A stretch of DNA of 10,464 nucleotides. Origin: an uncultured Erysipelotrichaceae bacterium. Lineage in GTDB: Bacteria > Bacillota_I > Bacilli_A > Erysipelotrichales > Coprobacillaceae. A program made the translations under genes and the position numbers. The notes below the pieces were generated by a model, which had not been told where the DNA came from, did not search any database, and was given only the letters and a program-made list of their open reading frames with translations. The DNA is taken from assembly GCA_900317015.1 (NCBI GenBank), contig ONFH01000188.1:1-10464 (forward strand), written 5' to 3'. Below, one piece after another: positions 1 to 6,408 of this stretch. The stretch's first letter is position 1. The number at the start of each line of letters is the position of its first letter.

Positions 1-939
1 ATCTGGATCTCTGAGATCATGCTTCAGCAGACGACAATGAGTGCTGTTCTTCCTTACTATCAACGTTTTATGGAACGTTATCCAAATATAGGATCCTTAG
101 CGCAAAGCGATCTTGATGAAGTGTATAAATATTGGGAAGGTCTCGGCTATTACCGACGAGCAAAGCATCTTTTAGAAAGTGCTCAGTACATCGTTCATGA
201 AAATAATGGCGTCTTTCCTAAAACGTATAAAGAACTATTGAAACTCAAAGGCGTCGGTCCTTATACGGCTGCTGCCATCAGCTCATTTGCCTATGGGGAA
301 GCACAAAGTGCCATTGATGGCAATGCTTTAAGAGTCTTATCCCGACTCTTTGGTCTTCATGAAAACATTGCCCTCTCTAAGACCGTCAAAATGATCACGG
401 AACGTTCCAACGCCGCAATCATTGGTTATGATTCGGCCAAATATAATCAAGGACTGATGGATCTAGCCAGCAGTATTTGTCGGGTCATGAATCCAAAGTG
501 TGAAGAGTGTCCTTTAAAAGAGGATTGCCAGGCTTATCAAAACCATGAAGAAAAGATCCTGCCCATCAATATCAAGAAGATCAAGAAACAGGAATTAAGC
601 TTTATTACGGGTATCGTCACCTATCAAGGGAAGGTCATGCTCATTAAGAATCCCGAGAATGCCTTATTAGAAAACATGTATGGTCTCATCCAGTATGATG
701 TCGAATCCCCATTCTCCTTTGTCGAAGCGTTTGAGAAGACCTATCATCTCGACTTATCGATCGATACGCATGTGAAAGACTTCAAGCATGTCTTCACGCA
801 CCGCACCTGGCATATGCATGTCTATCATTTTGAAGCCAGTGAGGATAATGAAGCGTTCTACCCGATCGATGCTCTCAAAGATCTCGCCATCCCGACAGCT
901 CATAAAAAAATCCTCAAGTATTACCTTGAGGAAATGTAG
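1..939 (+). CDS. mutY: A/G-specific adenine DNA glycosylase MutY (5'-truncated by window edge)
   Basis: MutY removes adenine mispaired with 8-oxoguanine in base excision repair. The reading frame is open from base 1. The residues before the first ATG (IWISEI, then MLQQT) match the MutY catalytic-helix motif, so the ATG at 19 is internal and about 30 N-terminal residues lie outside the window. Numbering visible residues from base 1, the catalytic Glu is residue 5 and the catalytic Asp is residue 106 (IDGNALRV). Their 101-residue spacing equals that of E. coli E37/D138. The helix-hairpin-helix (LKGVGPYTA) is at about 82-90. The 4Fe-4S cysteines are at 160, 167, 170 and 176 (C-X6-C-X2-C-X5-C). 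A C-terminal Nudix-like 8-oxoG recognition domain follows, with FTH (bases 793-801) where characterised MutY proteins have FSH. The gene appears intact and functional. Its 3' end overlaps a terminator of the opposing gene. Confidence 0.96.
   Translation: MWISEIMLQQTTMSAVLPYYQRFMERYPNIGSLAQSDLDEVYKYWEGLGYYRRAKHLLESAQYIVHENNGVFPKTYKELLKLKGVGPYTAAAISSFAYGEAQSAIDGNALRVLSRLFGLHENIALSKTVKMITERSNAAIIGYDSAKYNQGLMDLASSICRVMNPKCEECPLKEDCQAYQNHEEKILPINIKKIKKQELSFITGIVTYQGKVMLIKNPENALLENMYGLIQYDVESPFSFVEAFEKTYHLDLSIDTHVKDFKHVFTHRTWHMHVYHFEASEDNEAFYPIDALKDLAIPTAHKKILKYYLEEM
904..932 (-). terminator. Intrinsic terminator for the DUF1304 gene, embedded in the mutY 3' end
   Basis: TCCTCAAG (911-918) and CTTGAGGA (925-932) form a perfect 8-bp stem with a 6-base loop. 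Read on the - strand, the stem is followed by seven T (complement of the A run 904-910). That is a standard rho-independent terminator for the transcript of the minus gene at 962-1318. It lies wholly within the last codons of mutY. Confidence 0.8.
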
Positions 940-965
940 CACCAATTATTGGTGCTCATTTTTAT
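939..965 (+). terminator. Intrinsic terminator after mutY
   Basis: GCACCAA (939-945) pairs with TTGGTGC (949-955) around a 3-base loop. It is followed by TCATTTTTAT. The stem begins at the last base of the mutY stop codon. It ends mutY transcription before the convergent gene, whose stop codon is at 962-964. Confidence 0.8.
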
Positions 966-1318
966 AATAGGTACAAAGTGATCAGTGTGAGAATTGCTAA
1001 AGTGCCTTGTTTCAGGATGATATCCTTAGAGCTTGTGAGACTGCCAAAGATGGCCACAATAATAATGTACACATCAAGAAGCATTAATAATCTTGCATCC
1101 TTTAAATAAAGAGACACAAAAATCAGCATGCCAATCAAGAGATTATAAACACCCTGATTCTTAAATAAGGTCGACACACTATCACGGCTCAGCTCCCTCT
1201 CTTCCATATGGAACACTTTGGCGGTACGCTTTGATGATGTGGCTAATGTTTCTAAATAAAAGATAAAAATAAATTCTAAGCCTGTTAAGATGGCTAAAAC
1301 TTTTGTAAGAATCGACAT
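962..1318 (-). CDS. DUF1304 family small integral membrane protein
   Basis: A 118-residue, very hydrophobic protein with about four membrane helices (roughly residues 3-22, 57-73, 77-94 and 103-118). The sequence NQGVYN at 54-59, together with an early FYLE segment (20-23) and the overall size, matches the DUF1304 family of small bacterial membrane proteins, whose biochemical role is not established. The ATG at 1318 is preceded by GGGAGG with a spacer of about 9 bases, so the start is secure. It is a single-gene unit with its own extended -10 promoter and a terminator inside the convergent mutY. A small inverted repeat sits in the promoter's upstream region and may be an operator. The family assignment rests on motif recognition only. 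The function is unknown. Confidence 0.8.
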   Translation of the reverse strand: MSILTKVLAILTGLEFIFIFYLETLATSSKRTAKVFHMEERELSRDSVSTLFKNQGVYNLLIGMLIFVSLYLKDARLLMLLDVYIIIVAIFGSLTSSKDIILKQGTLAILTLITLYLL

Positions 1319-1339
1319 AACAATTTTCCTCCCGCTTTT

Positions 1340-1348
1340 AGTATACCA
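1340..1348 (-). promoter_or_regulatory. Extended -10 promoter of the DUF1304 gene
   Basis: On the - strand TGG-TATACT gives a TGn extension and a 5/6 match to TATAAT (TATACT at 1345-1340). No good -35 is present at 17 bases, as is usual for extended -10 promoters. Transcription would start near 1333, leaving a leader of about 15 bases that includes the GGGAGG ribosome binding site. Confidence 0.6.
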
Positions 1349-1357
1349 AAATATCTT

Positions 1358-1370
1358 TGACTTTCAGTCA
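1358..1370. promoter_or_regulatory. Candidate operator: 13-bp inverted repeat upstream of the DUF1304 promoter
   Basis: TGACT-TTC-AGTCA is a perfect 5-bp dyad with a 3-base centre. It lies about 12 bp upstream of the -10 box of the minus-strand gene, where the -35 element would be. Its size and placement fit a repressor site (TetR-like operators often have this form). No regulator gene is in the window, so this is inference. Confidence 0.35.
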
Positions 1371-1495
1371 GATTTCTTCATAAATTTGATAAATTTCTAA
1401 AGCATTTCATGTTTTTCCAAAAAAATATTTTGTGAGAATTTGTAGGTTTTAAAGTGAAAATAAGGGACTTTTTAAAAACAATACGGTTGTTTATG

Positions 1496-1524
1496 TTTTC
1501 ATTTTCGATTAAATATTGTAAGAT
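1496..1524 (+). promoter_or_regulatory. Possible promoter of the penicillin-binding protein gene
   Basis: TTTTCA (1496-1501, 4/6 to TTGACA) is followed after 17 bases by TAAGAT (1519-1524). The start of transcription would be near 1531, giving a leader of about 30 bases. The match is modest and other hexamers in this AT-rich stretch are possible. Confidence 0.35.
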
Positions 1525-1559
1525 GATAGGTAGAAAAATAAAGGAAAAGGTTGATAAAC

Positions 1560-4058
1560 ATGAAAAGAAAATCACATAGAAAGCAATACGTAGAGAAAAG
1601 GTCTTCTAGAAGTTCTCAGACTCGTCAGAATCGAAAGCGGACAAATAAGAAATTCTTCATTGCAAGAATTGAAAACGGACATTTGCGAAGGCTATGTTAC
1701 ATCCTCTTCGTCTTTGTCATCGTCTTGGCATTAGGCTTTGCGGCTGCGAATGCCCTGACCCTTAAGATCGACGGAAAATTCATTCCAACATATGCCAGTG
1801 AGGCCGCTGACATTGCCGAAAAGAGTAAGGAATCAGATTTCATTTTAAGCAACCCTTCCAAGATCTATGATGATTCTGGAAAGCTGCTTGTTTCCTTCAA
1901 GGCCGACACGGGCGGCAGTTATGCTCGTTACAATGAAATTCCAACAGATGTCGTCAATGCCTTTATTGCCATTGAAGACAGAACCTTCTGGACAAACAGC
2001 GGGTTTGACTTACGTGGTTCATTAAGAGCCCTCGTTTCCGTTGTCAAAAATGGTTCGATGACTCAGGGTGGTTCAACGATCACTCAGCAGTTAGTCCGTG
2101 CCATTTACTTAACCCGTGAAAAGAGTATTGGACGTAAGATCAAGGAAATCTTCTTAGCCAAAGATATTACGAAGAAATACAGCAAGAAAAAGATCATGGA
2201 ATATTATGTCAACTCTTGTTGCTACAGTAATAATATCTACGGCATCAAAGATGCTGCCAACATCTATTTCAATAAAACACCTAAGCAGTTAACATTATCA
2301 CAGGCCGCTTACTTATGTTCTATTCCAAATAGACCAGCATTATATAACCCTTATCGTAATTCTGATAAGATCATCGCTCGTCGTAATCGTATCTTAAGTG
2401 CGATGTATCAGCAGAAGATGATCTCTAAGAGTCAGTACGACGAAGCAACAACTGAAAAGATCACGATTGCCAAGAGAAAAACAACGGAGATCTCAGATTA
2501 TGCAACTACGTATGCGATCCACAGTGCAACCCTTTATTTAATGAAGAAAGATGGTTTCAAATTCCAGTATAAATGGGCCAATACAAAAGCTTACCAAGCT
2601 TACAAGAAGTCCTACAATACGGAATATGCAGCCATGAAGTCTACACTTTATACAAAGGGCTACACGATCAAGACAACATTAAATCCAACCAGACAGAAAA
2701 AATTACAAGCCTTATTAAATGAACAGATGAACCGTTACTCAACGCGTATCAGCAATGGCAGCTACAAGCTCCAGGGTGCCTTCACTGTCATCGATAATAA
2801 GACACATAAAGTCGTTGGCATCATCGGTGGACGTAAAGGAACATCAAGTACGAACTACTCATTAAATAGAGCGTTCCAGTCTCCTCGTCAGCCAGGTTCA
2901 ACGATCAAACCATTAGTCATCTATACGCCAGCCTTAGAAAAAGACTGGACGGCTTATTCGACATTAAGAAATGTCGATGTTTCTACCGCTTATGCAAGAT
3001 ATAAGTCAGGTTATAAAGTATCGACGATGGGCGGCTCTTCAATGAGCTTAGCCAATGCCGTCTTCAAATCTGTCAACGGCTGTGCCATCTACTTATATGC
3101 TCAAGTCACACCTTCTGTTGGTTTATCAAAATTAACATCAATGAAATTCTCAACGATCTTACCAACTGACTATGGCCTAGCCTCTGGTCTTGGTGGTTTG
3201 ACAGCAGGTGCCACAACGTATGAAATGGCCAATGCTTATTCGACATTAGCCAATGATGGTGCTTATACGCAAGCCGACTGTATCAAGTCCATTAAAGACA
3301 TGAATGGTAATGAGCTCTACTCATCACCTTCCGCAACTCAGGTCTACACAAAAGATGCAGCTCAGTCTATGACAGGCATCTTACGTGGCGTTATCACAAA
3401 AGGGACTGCCAGCAGTATGAACTGGTCATCTTCAACAGATGCCGCTGGTAAGACTGGTACAACAAACTCTAACAAAGATGCATGGTTCTGCGGTTACACT
3501 CCTTACTACACGATCTCTGTATGGTGTGGTAACGATGACCCAGAAGATACATCATTATATGGTGGGACAGCTCCAGTACAGATCTGGAAAGCTATTCAGA
3601 GCTATATGATTGAAAACAAAGATACAGCACACTTTGAAAACTCACCGATCCCTGGTGGCTATTCAAGCTCATCAAGCTCAAGCAGTTATTCAAGAAGCAG
3701 TAAGAGCAATACAACAACTTCAAATACAACGACTGAAAATGGTACGACAAGTTCAACAACTGATAATAACACTGACCAAAATAATCAGTCATCATCGACA
3801 ACTTCAAATAACAATTCTCAGTCATCTTCAACTTCGAATAACAACTCAAGCTCAAGCACATCTAACAATCAGTCAAATAACTCAAGCACTTCAGGAAGCA
3901 GCTCTTCAAGATCAAATACTTCAAGCGGCAGCACGAATTCAAATAGCTCAAAGAGTTCTACAAGTTCATCTTCAAGCTCTCAAGGCTCATCAAGTTCAAG
4001 CTCATCTGCAAGTACGGGATCTTCATCAAGTGCAAGCAGCAGTGCTTCAAACGAATAA
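1560..4058 (+). CDS. pbpA: Class A penicillin-binding protein 1A (bifunctional transglycosylase/transpeptidase) with Ser-rich tail
   Basis: An 832-residue membrane enzyme that polymerises and cross-links peptidoglycan outside the cell. Order of parts: basic cytoplasmic N-terminus (about 1-44), one membrane helix (about 45-66), GT51 transglycosylase with catalytic Glu139 in IEDRTFW and the GGSTITQQL motif at about 170-178, then the transpeptidase with S447-T-I-K450 (SxxK, active Ser447), S504-V-N506 (SxN) and K631-T-G-T. All catalytic motifs are intact. From about residue 701 a tail of some 130 residues is almost only Ser, Thr, Asn, Gln and Gly, with no LPxTG or membrane segment; it probably lies in the wall. 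The ATG at 1560 is preferred because AAAAGG lies 9 bases upstream. A TTG at 1551 in the same frame would put the ribosome binding site too close. It is a single-gene unit ended by a strong terminator at 4067-4092. Confidence 0.95.
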   Translation: MKRKSHRKQYVEKRSSRSSQTRQNRKRTNKKFFIARIENGHLRRLCYILFVFVIVLALGFAAANALTLKIDGKFIPTYASEAADIAEKSKESDFILSNPSKIYDDSGKLLVSFKADTGGSYARYNEIPTDVVNAFIAIEDRTFWTNSGFDLRGSLRALVSVVKNGSMTQGGSTITQQLVRAIYLTREKSIGRKIKEIFLAKDITKKYSKKKIMEYYVNSCCYSNNIYGIKDAANIYFNKTPKQLTLSQAAYLCSIPNRPALYNPYRNSDKIIARRNRILSAMYQQKMISKSQYDEATTEKITIAKRKTTEISDYATTYAIHSATLYLMKKDGFKFQYKWANTKAYQAYKKSYNTEYAAMKSTLYTKGYTIKTTLNPTRQKKLQALLNEQMNRYSTRISNGSYKLQGAFTVIDNKTHKVVGIIGGRKGTSSTNYSLNRAFQSPRQPGSTIKPLVIYTPALEKDWTAYSTLRNVDVSTAYARYKSGYKVSTMGGSSMSLANAVFKSVNGCAIYLYAQVTPSVGLSKLTSMKFSTILPTDYGLASGLGGLTAGATTYEMANAYSTLANDGAYTQADCIKSIKDMNGNELYSSPSATQVYTKDAAQSMTGILRGVITKGTASSMNWSSSTDAAGKTGTTNSNKDAWFCGYTPYYTISVWCGNDDPEDTSLYGGTAPVQIWKAIQSYMIENKDTAHFENSPIPGGYSSSSSSSSYSRSSKSNTTTSNTTTENGTTSSTTDNNTDQNNQSSSTTSNNNSQSSSTSNNNSSSSTSNNQSNNSSTSGSSSSRSNTSSGSTNSNSSKSSTSSSSSSQGSSSSSSSASTGSSSSASSSASNE

Positions 4059-4066
4059 ACAAATGA

Positions 4067-4092
4067 CCTCATCCTTAGGGATGAGGTTTTTT
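4067..4092 (+). terminator. Intrinsic terminator after the penicillin-binding protein gene
   Basis: CCTCATCC (4067-4074) and GGATGAGG (4079-4086) form a perfect 8-bp stem with a 4-base loop, directly followed by TTTTTT (4087-4092). It begins 8 bases after the stop codon. Confidence 0.92.
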
Positions 4093-4099
4093 CCTACTG

Positions 4100-4128
4100 A
4101 AAACGGCTAAGGATGATTCCCTTAGCCG
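4100..4128 (-). terminator. Hairpin terminator after the 32-codon gene (possibly bidirectional)
   Basis: CGGCTAAGG (4104-4112) and CCTTAGCCG (4120-4128) make a perfect 9-bp stem with a 7-base loop. On the - strand it is followed by TTTTC and lies 8 bases after the stop of the small gene at 4137. On the + strand it is followed by a T-rich CTTCTTATTTATT, so it could also back up the preceding plus-strand terminator. The U tract on the - strand is short. Confidence 0.65.
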
Positions 4129-4136
4129 CTTCTTAT

Positions 4137-4235
4137 TTATTGATCTGCTTTATTCAAAAGTGATCTTCTGACTGTTCTTAACGTCTTCCCTAAGACCACT
4201 GCTAATACTGAACTGACTACAAATGTCATAAACAT
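4137..4235 (-). CDS. Small hydrophobic/cationic peptide of 32 residues, unrecognised
   Basis: On the - strand AAGGAG (4245-4240) is followed by ATG at 4235 and an open frame of 32 codons ending TAA at 4137-4139. A second in-frame ATG at 4229 has the better 10-base spacing from AAGGAG, against 4 for the first, so the product may be 30 residues. The N-terminal part (about residues 3-16, TFVVSSVLAVVLG) is hydrophobic. The rest carries five basic residues (K17, R20, R23, R24, K29) and one acidic one, so a short membrane-inserted or membrane-active peptide is likely. The gene is supported by a complete unit: promoter, palindromic operator, ribosome binding site and terminator, all spaced correctly. 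Size and composition recall type I toxins and other membrane peptides, but I recognise no family and claim no function. Confidence 0.65.
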   Translation of the reverse strand: MFMTFVVSSVLAVVLGKTLRTVRRSLLNKADQ

Positions 4236-4246
4236 CGCTCTCCTTA

Positions 4247-4268
4247 ATAGTTAGTTTCTACTAACTAT
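4247..4268. promoter_or_regulatory. 22-bp palindromic operator over the start site of the 32-codon gene
   Basis: The arms ATAGTTAGT (4247-4255) and ACTAACTAT (4260-4268) are perfect complements around a 4-base centre. The palindrome abuts the -10 box (4269-4274), spans the expected transcription start and ends 1 base before the AAGGAG of the small gene. Dyads of the TTAGT/ACTAA type are common operators of MarR-family repressors in Bacillota, so repression by such a protein is a reasonable inference. As RNA it could also form a hairpin just upstream of the ribosome binding site. Confidence 0.65.
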
Positions 4269-4296
4269 ATCTTAACAAATATTGTTTCAATTGCAA
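4269..4296 (-). promoter_or_regulatory. Promoter of the 32-codon gene
   Basis: On the - strand TTGCAA (-35, 4296-4291) is followed after 16 bases by TAAGAT (-10, 4274-4269). The -10 carries a TGT extension immediately upstream. This is a good sigma-A promoter placed 34 bases before the start codon. Confidence 0.65.
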
Positions 4297-4315
4297 GTGA
4301 TGTGCTTGAGGGCAT

Positions 4316-4340
4316 ATAAAAAGGCAGGTCGCCCTGCCCT
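4316..4340 (-). terminator. Intrinsic terminator of the GGDEF-HAD operon
   Basis: GGCAGG (4323-4328) and CCTGCC (4333-4338) pair around a 4-base loop. On the - strand the stem is followed by TTTTTATA. A G-U pair and flanking A-T pairs can extend it. It begins directly after the stop codon of the HAD gene, separating that operon from the small gene further left. Confidence 0.88.
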
Positions 4341-4784
4341 TTATGTGATTTTTAACACTTCCACAGCCTTTCTGACATCATCCGTTGTCAGCCCTTTATA
4401 ATAGTCAGTCTGAACAAAATGAGGAAGCAAGCCCATCGTATCAAAGTCTTCAAAATGATAATCATCGAGGATCACATAATGCATGATGCCATGCGCTTCA
4501 ATGTAACCTTTGATCGTCGCTCCACGAAAGATATCGTGTTCATGTGTTGTATCAATGATCTCTAGCTGATAACGTTTCATTTTCTTCTTTAAGTATTTCA
4601 ACATGCCAGGATCATTCTGCCAGGTACTTGAGAGAACGATCTGGGCTCCGGTGAGATTGACTAAACGATACAGCTGCAATAAGTTATGATTATCCGCCCC
4701 AATGAAGCCCGTTGCTTTGACGACTTCACTCGTAACGGCATTATTAAGTACACCATCACAATCCAAAAAGATAATATGATCCAT
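4341..4784 (-). CDS. HAD-superfamily hydrolase, similar to the HAD domain of Swiss Army Knife RNA-repair proteins
   Basis: A 147-residue single-domain protein. HAD motif I is D8-C-D10-G-V-L, with both the nucleophile and the acid/base Asp. Motif II is S52-S-T in IVLSST. R87/K92 lie in the motif III region, and D107-D108 in VILDD form motif IV. The whole pattern, including TGAQIVLSSTW, the RG before the motif III region, and the closing HFVQTD...GLT, matches the small HAD proteins grouped as the HAD_SAK type. This predicts an Mg-dependent phosphatase; the substrate is unknown. The ATG at 4784 is chosen because GGGAGG lies about 7 bases upstream and the protein then starts directly at motif I. 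A longer frame to 4886 merely overlaps the preceding gene. The start is one base after the cyclase stop (TAA-c-ATG), so translation is probably coupled. Confidence 0.85.
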   Translation of the reverse strand: MDHIIFLDCDGVLNNAVTSEVVKATGFIGADNHNLLQLYRLVNLTGAQIVLSSTWQNDPGMLKYLKKKMKRYQLEIIDTTHEHDIFRGATIKGYIEAHGIMHYVILDDYHFEDFDTMGLLPHFVQTDYYKGLTTDDVRKAVEVLKIT

Positions 4785-4785
4785 G

Positions 4786-6408
4786 TTAGTCCTCCCTTTC
4801 TGCCTTGATTCGTTTCTTACATTTATACATGGCATCATCAGCACGTGTAAACACGTCATTATAACAATGGTCCATCTTCTCATCATACTTCGCTAATCCC
4901 ATCGAGAAGGCCACTTGTTTATAAGGTTCATCACCGTTCATATCTCGTTTGACGATATAAGGTCTCAGTTCCTCTAAGATTTCTTTGTAATGATCGTAAT
5001 CACTGCGTTTTAAGATGGCGACAAATTCATCCCCGCCAATTCTAAAGACAGGAGAATGCTTACAGGCATCACAGATGATCTTTGTCGTTTTCACTAAGAT
5101 CTCAGAGCCTTTCTTATGGCCATACGTATCATTGATGGCTTTCAGACCATTGACATCGATCATTAAGATCATAAAGCATGCGGTACCAGATTCAATTTCA
5201 TCATTTAAAGCATTCGCTTCAAGTTCATAAGCATTATAGTTTTTCACCTTTGTCAGTTCATCAATATAAGCTTTATTTGAAATACTTGTCACATTATGAT
5301 TCACTTGTTTCATGGCTTGATTAAAGGCATCCGTTAAGGTCCCAATCTCATCTTTGGTCGTCTTCTTAAGATCGACATGATAATCGCCCTGTGAGATCCG
5401 ATAAGCAGCTGATGTTAATTCAATGAGCGTCTGTGTCATCTTATGGGTAAAGATCATGATCAAGATGATCACGACGACAAATGTACTCATAATAAAGCAA
5501 AGTAAGATCTTCAGATCCTGATTACGCTTGGCAAAGACTTCTGCTTTGGAAACAACGACGACAAGCCGCAAGTCATTCATCAAAGGCGCTTCACACATCT
5601 TGGAATCAATGCCATTATACTGGCAGTCATGGATCGATGTATTTTTGATCTTCTTGATCTTATGGATCGATAACTCCTTATTAGAGCCGATCGTGACATT
5701 TTCGGTAATCGTCTCATAGTCATCATTGGTTAATAAGGCATGTCCCTGCTTATAGATTTTGATCTTTTCAATCGAGGAATAGAGTGTTGAAAAGCTCAGA
5801 TCTGCCCCGATCACGCCAATAAACTGTCCCTTTACATAGATTGGGACGACATAAGAAAGAATATTAAGTCCTAGATTGGCATTATAATAAAGCTGCATCC
5901 AGATCGCCTTATGCGCTTCTAATGGCTGATAATACCAGCCATTCCACTTGGTCTGATCTTTCTTATAGTCAGTTGCGACCGTCAGTTCTTTTTGTGCCAC
6001 ATATTTCTTTTGATCTTTGATATACCAGAAACCATCCGCCTTTTTGATGGTCTCTTCATTAAAATGTAAATAGAATGTTTCAATATCCTTTGACTTCATG
6101 ACCGTTTTACACATCATAGAAGATAACGTTTGATTCAAGTCCTTACGAATCGATGCATTCTGAATGTCTTTGGGATCCTTCACAAACGTAACGACATAAG
6201 ACTCCGCCATATCAACGATCCCTTTTGTCCGATCTAAGATCGTATTGAGTTCATCCTTCTTGCTTAAGCAAATCGATTTCAGTTCACGACTCGCCAGCCT
6301 TGTCTCATAAGAATGGACATCATATAAGTTTGAACCACCAAAAAAGAGTGTCACTACGATCGTGATACTGATGATCAAAATCATTATTTTTGCTCTGATT
6401 GAATGCAT
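4786..6408 (-). CDS. Membrane diguanylate cyclase: dCache sensor, HAMP, GGDEF
   Basis: A 540-residue enzyme expected to make c-di-GMP from two GTP. Parts in order: membrane helix (about 7-27), extracytoplasmic double-Cache-like sensor (about 28-298, with WNGWYY at 155-160 and GVIGADLS at 198-205), second membrane helix (about 299-321), HAMP linker (about 322-375) and GGDEF domain (about 378-535). The active-site loop is intact (RIGGDEF, GGDEF at 458-462), as are metal-binding Asp418 and the DVNGLKAINDTYGH nucleotide/metal segment. The product-inhibition I-site (RxxD five residues before GGDEF) is missing: those positions hold Cys449 and Ser452. ATG 6408 has AGGGGG 6 bases upstream. It is the first gene of a two-gene operon with the HAD protein. 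An amino-acid or similar small ligand is likely for the sensor but not shown. Confidence 0.93.
   Translation of the reverse strand: MHSIRAKIMILIISITIVVTLFFGGSNLYDVHSYETRLASRELKSICLSKKDELNTILDRTKGIVDMAESYVVTFVKDPKDIQNASIRKDLNQTLSSMMCKTVMKSKDIETFYLHFNEETIKKADGFWYIKDQKKYVAQKELTVATDYKKDQTKWNGWYYQPLEAHKAIWMQLYYNANLGLNILSYVVPIYVKGQFIGVIGADLSFSTLYSSIEKIKIYKQGHALLTNDDYETITENVTIGSNKELSIHKIKKIKNTSIHDCQYNGIDSKMCEAPLMNDLRLVVVVSKAEVFAKRNQDLKILLCFIMSTFVVVIILIMIFTHKMTQTLIELTSAAYRISQGDYHVDLKKTTKDEIGTLTDAFNQAMKQVNHNVTSISNKAYIDELTKVKNYNAYELEANALNDEIESGTACFMILMIDVNGLKAINDTYGHKKGSEILVKTTKIICDACKHSPVFRIGGDEFVAILKRSDYDHYKEILEELRPYIVKRDMNGDEPYKQVAFSMGLAKYDEKMDHCYNDVFTRADDAMYKCKKRIKAERED

Larger units (their letters stand above)
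1319..1559. other. AT-rich divergent intergenic region
   Basis: This spacer separates the divergent DUF1304 gene and the penicillin-binding protein gene. It holds the minus-strand promoter near 1340, a weak plus-strand promoter near 1496-1524, and two inverted repeats between them. One is imperfect (GTTTTAAAGT at 1446-1455 against 1467-1479). The other has perfect 6-bp arms (AAACAA 1476-1481, TTGTTT 1487-1492). I see no convincing small gene on either strand. Confidence 0.6.

Noticed and set aside
1378..1575. A 65-codon minus-strand frame over the PBP start and divergent spacer
   Set aside because: It would start with GTG without a ribosome binding site, is made of AT-rich low-information sequence, and overlaps the PBP start and its likely promoter.
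3610..4110. A 166-codon open frame overlapping the PBP tail in another frame, rich in Gln, Ala and His
   Set aside because: It follows directly from the repetitive TCA/AGC codons of the Ser-rich tail read out of frame. It has no ribosome binding site and runs through the PBP terminator.
4291..4320. A plus-strand promoter-like pair TTGCAA-18-TATAAA reading toward the HAD gene in antisense
   Set aside because: TTGCAA is palindromic and already serves the minus-strand small gene. TATAAA falls in the U-tract region of the HAD terminator. There is no other sign of an antisense RNA.
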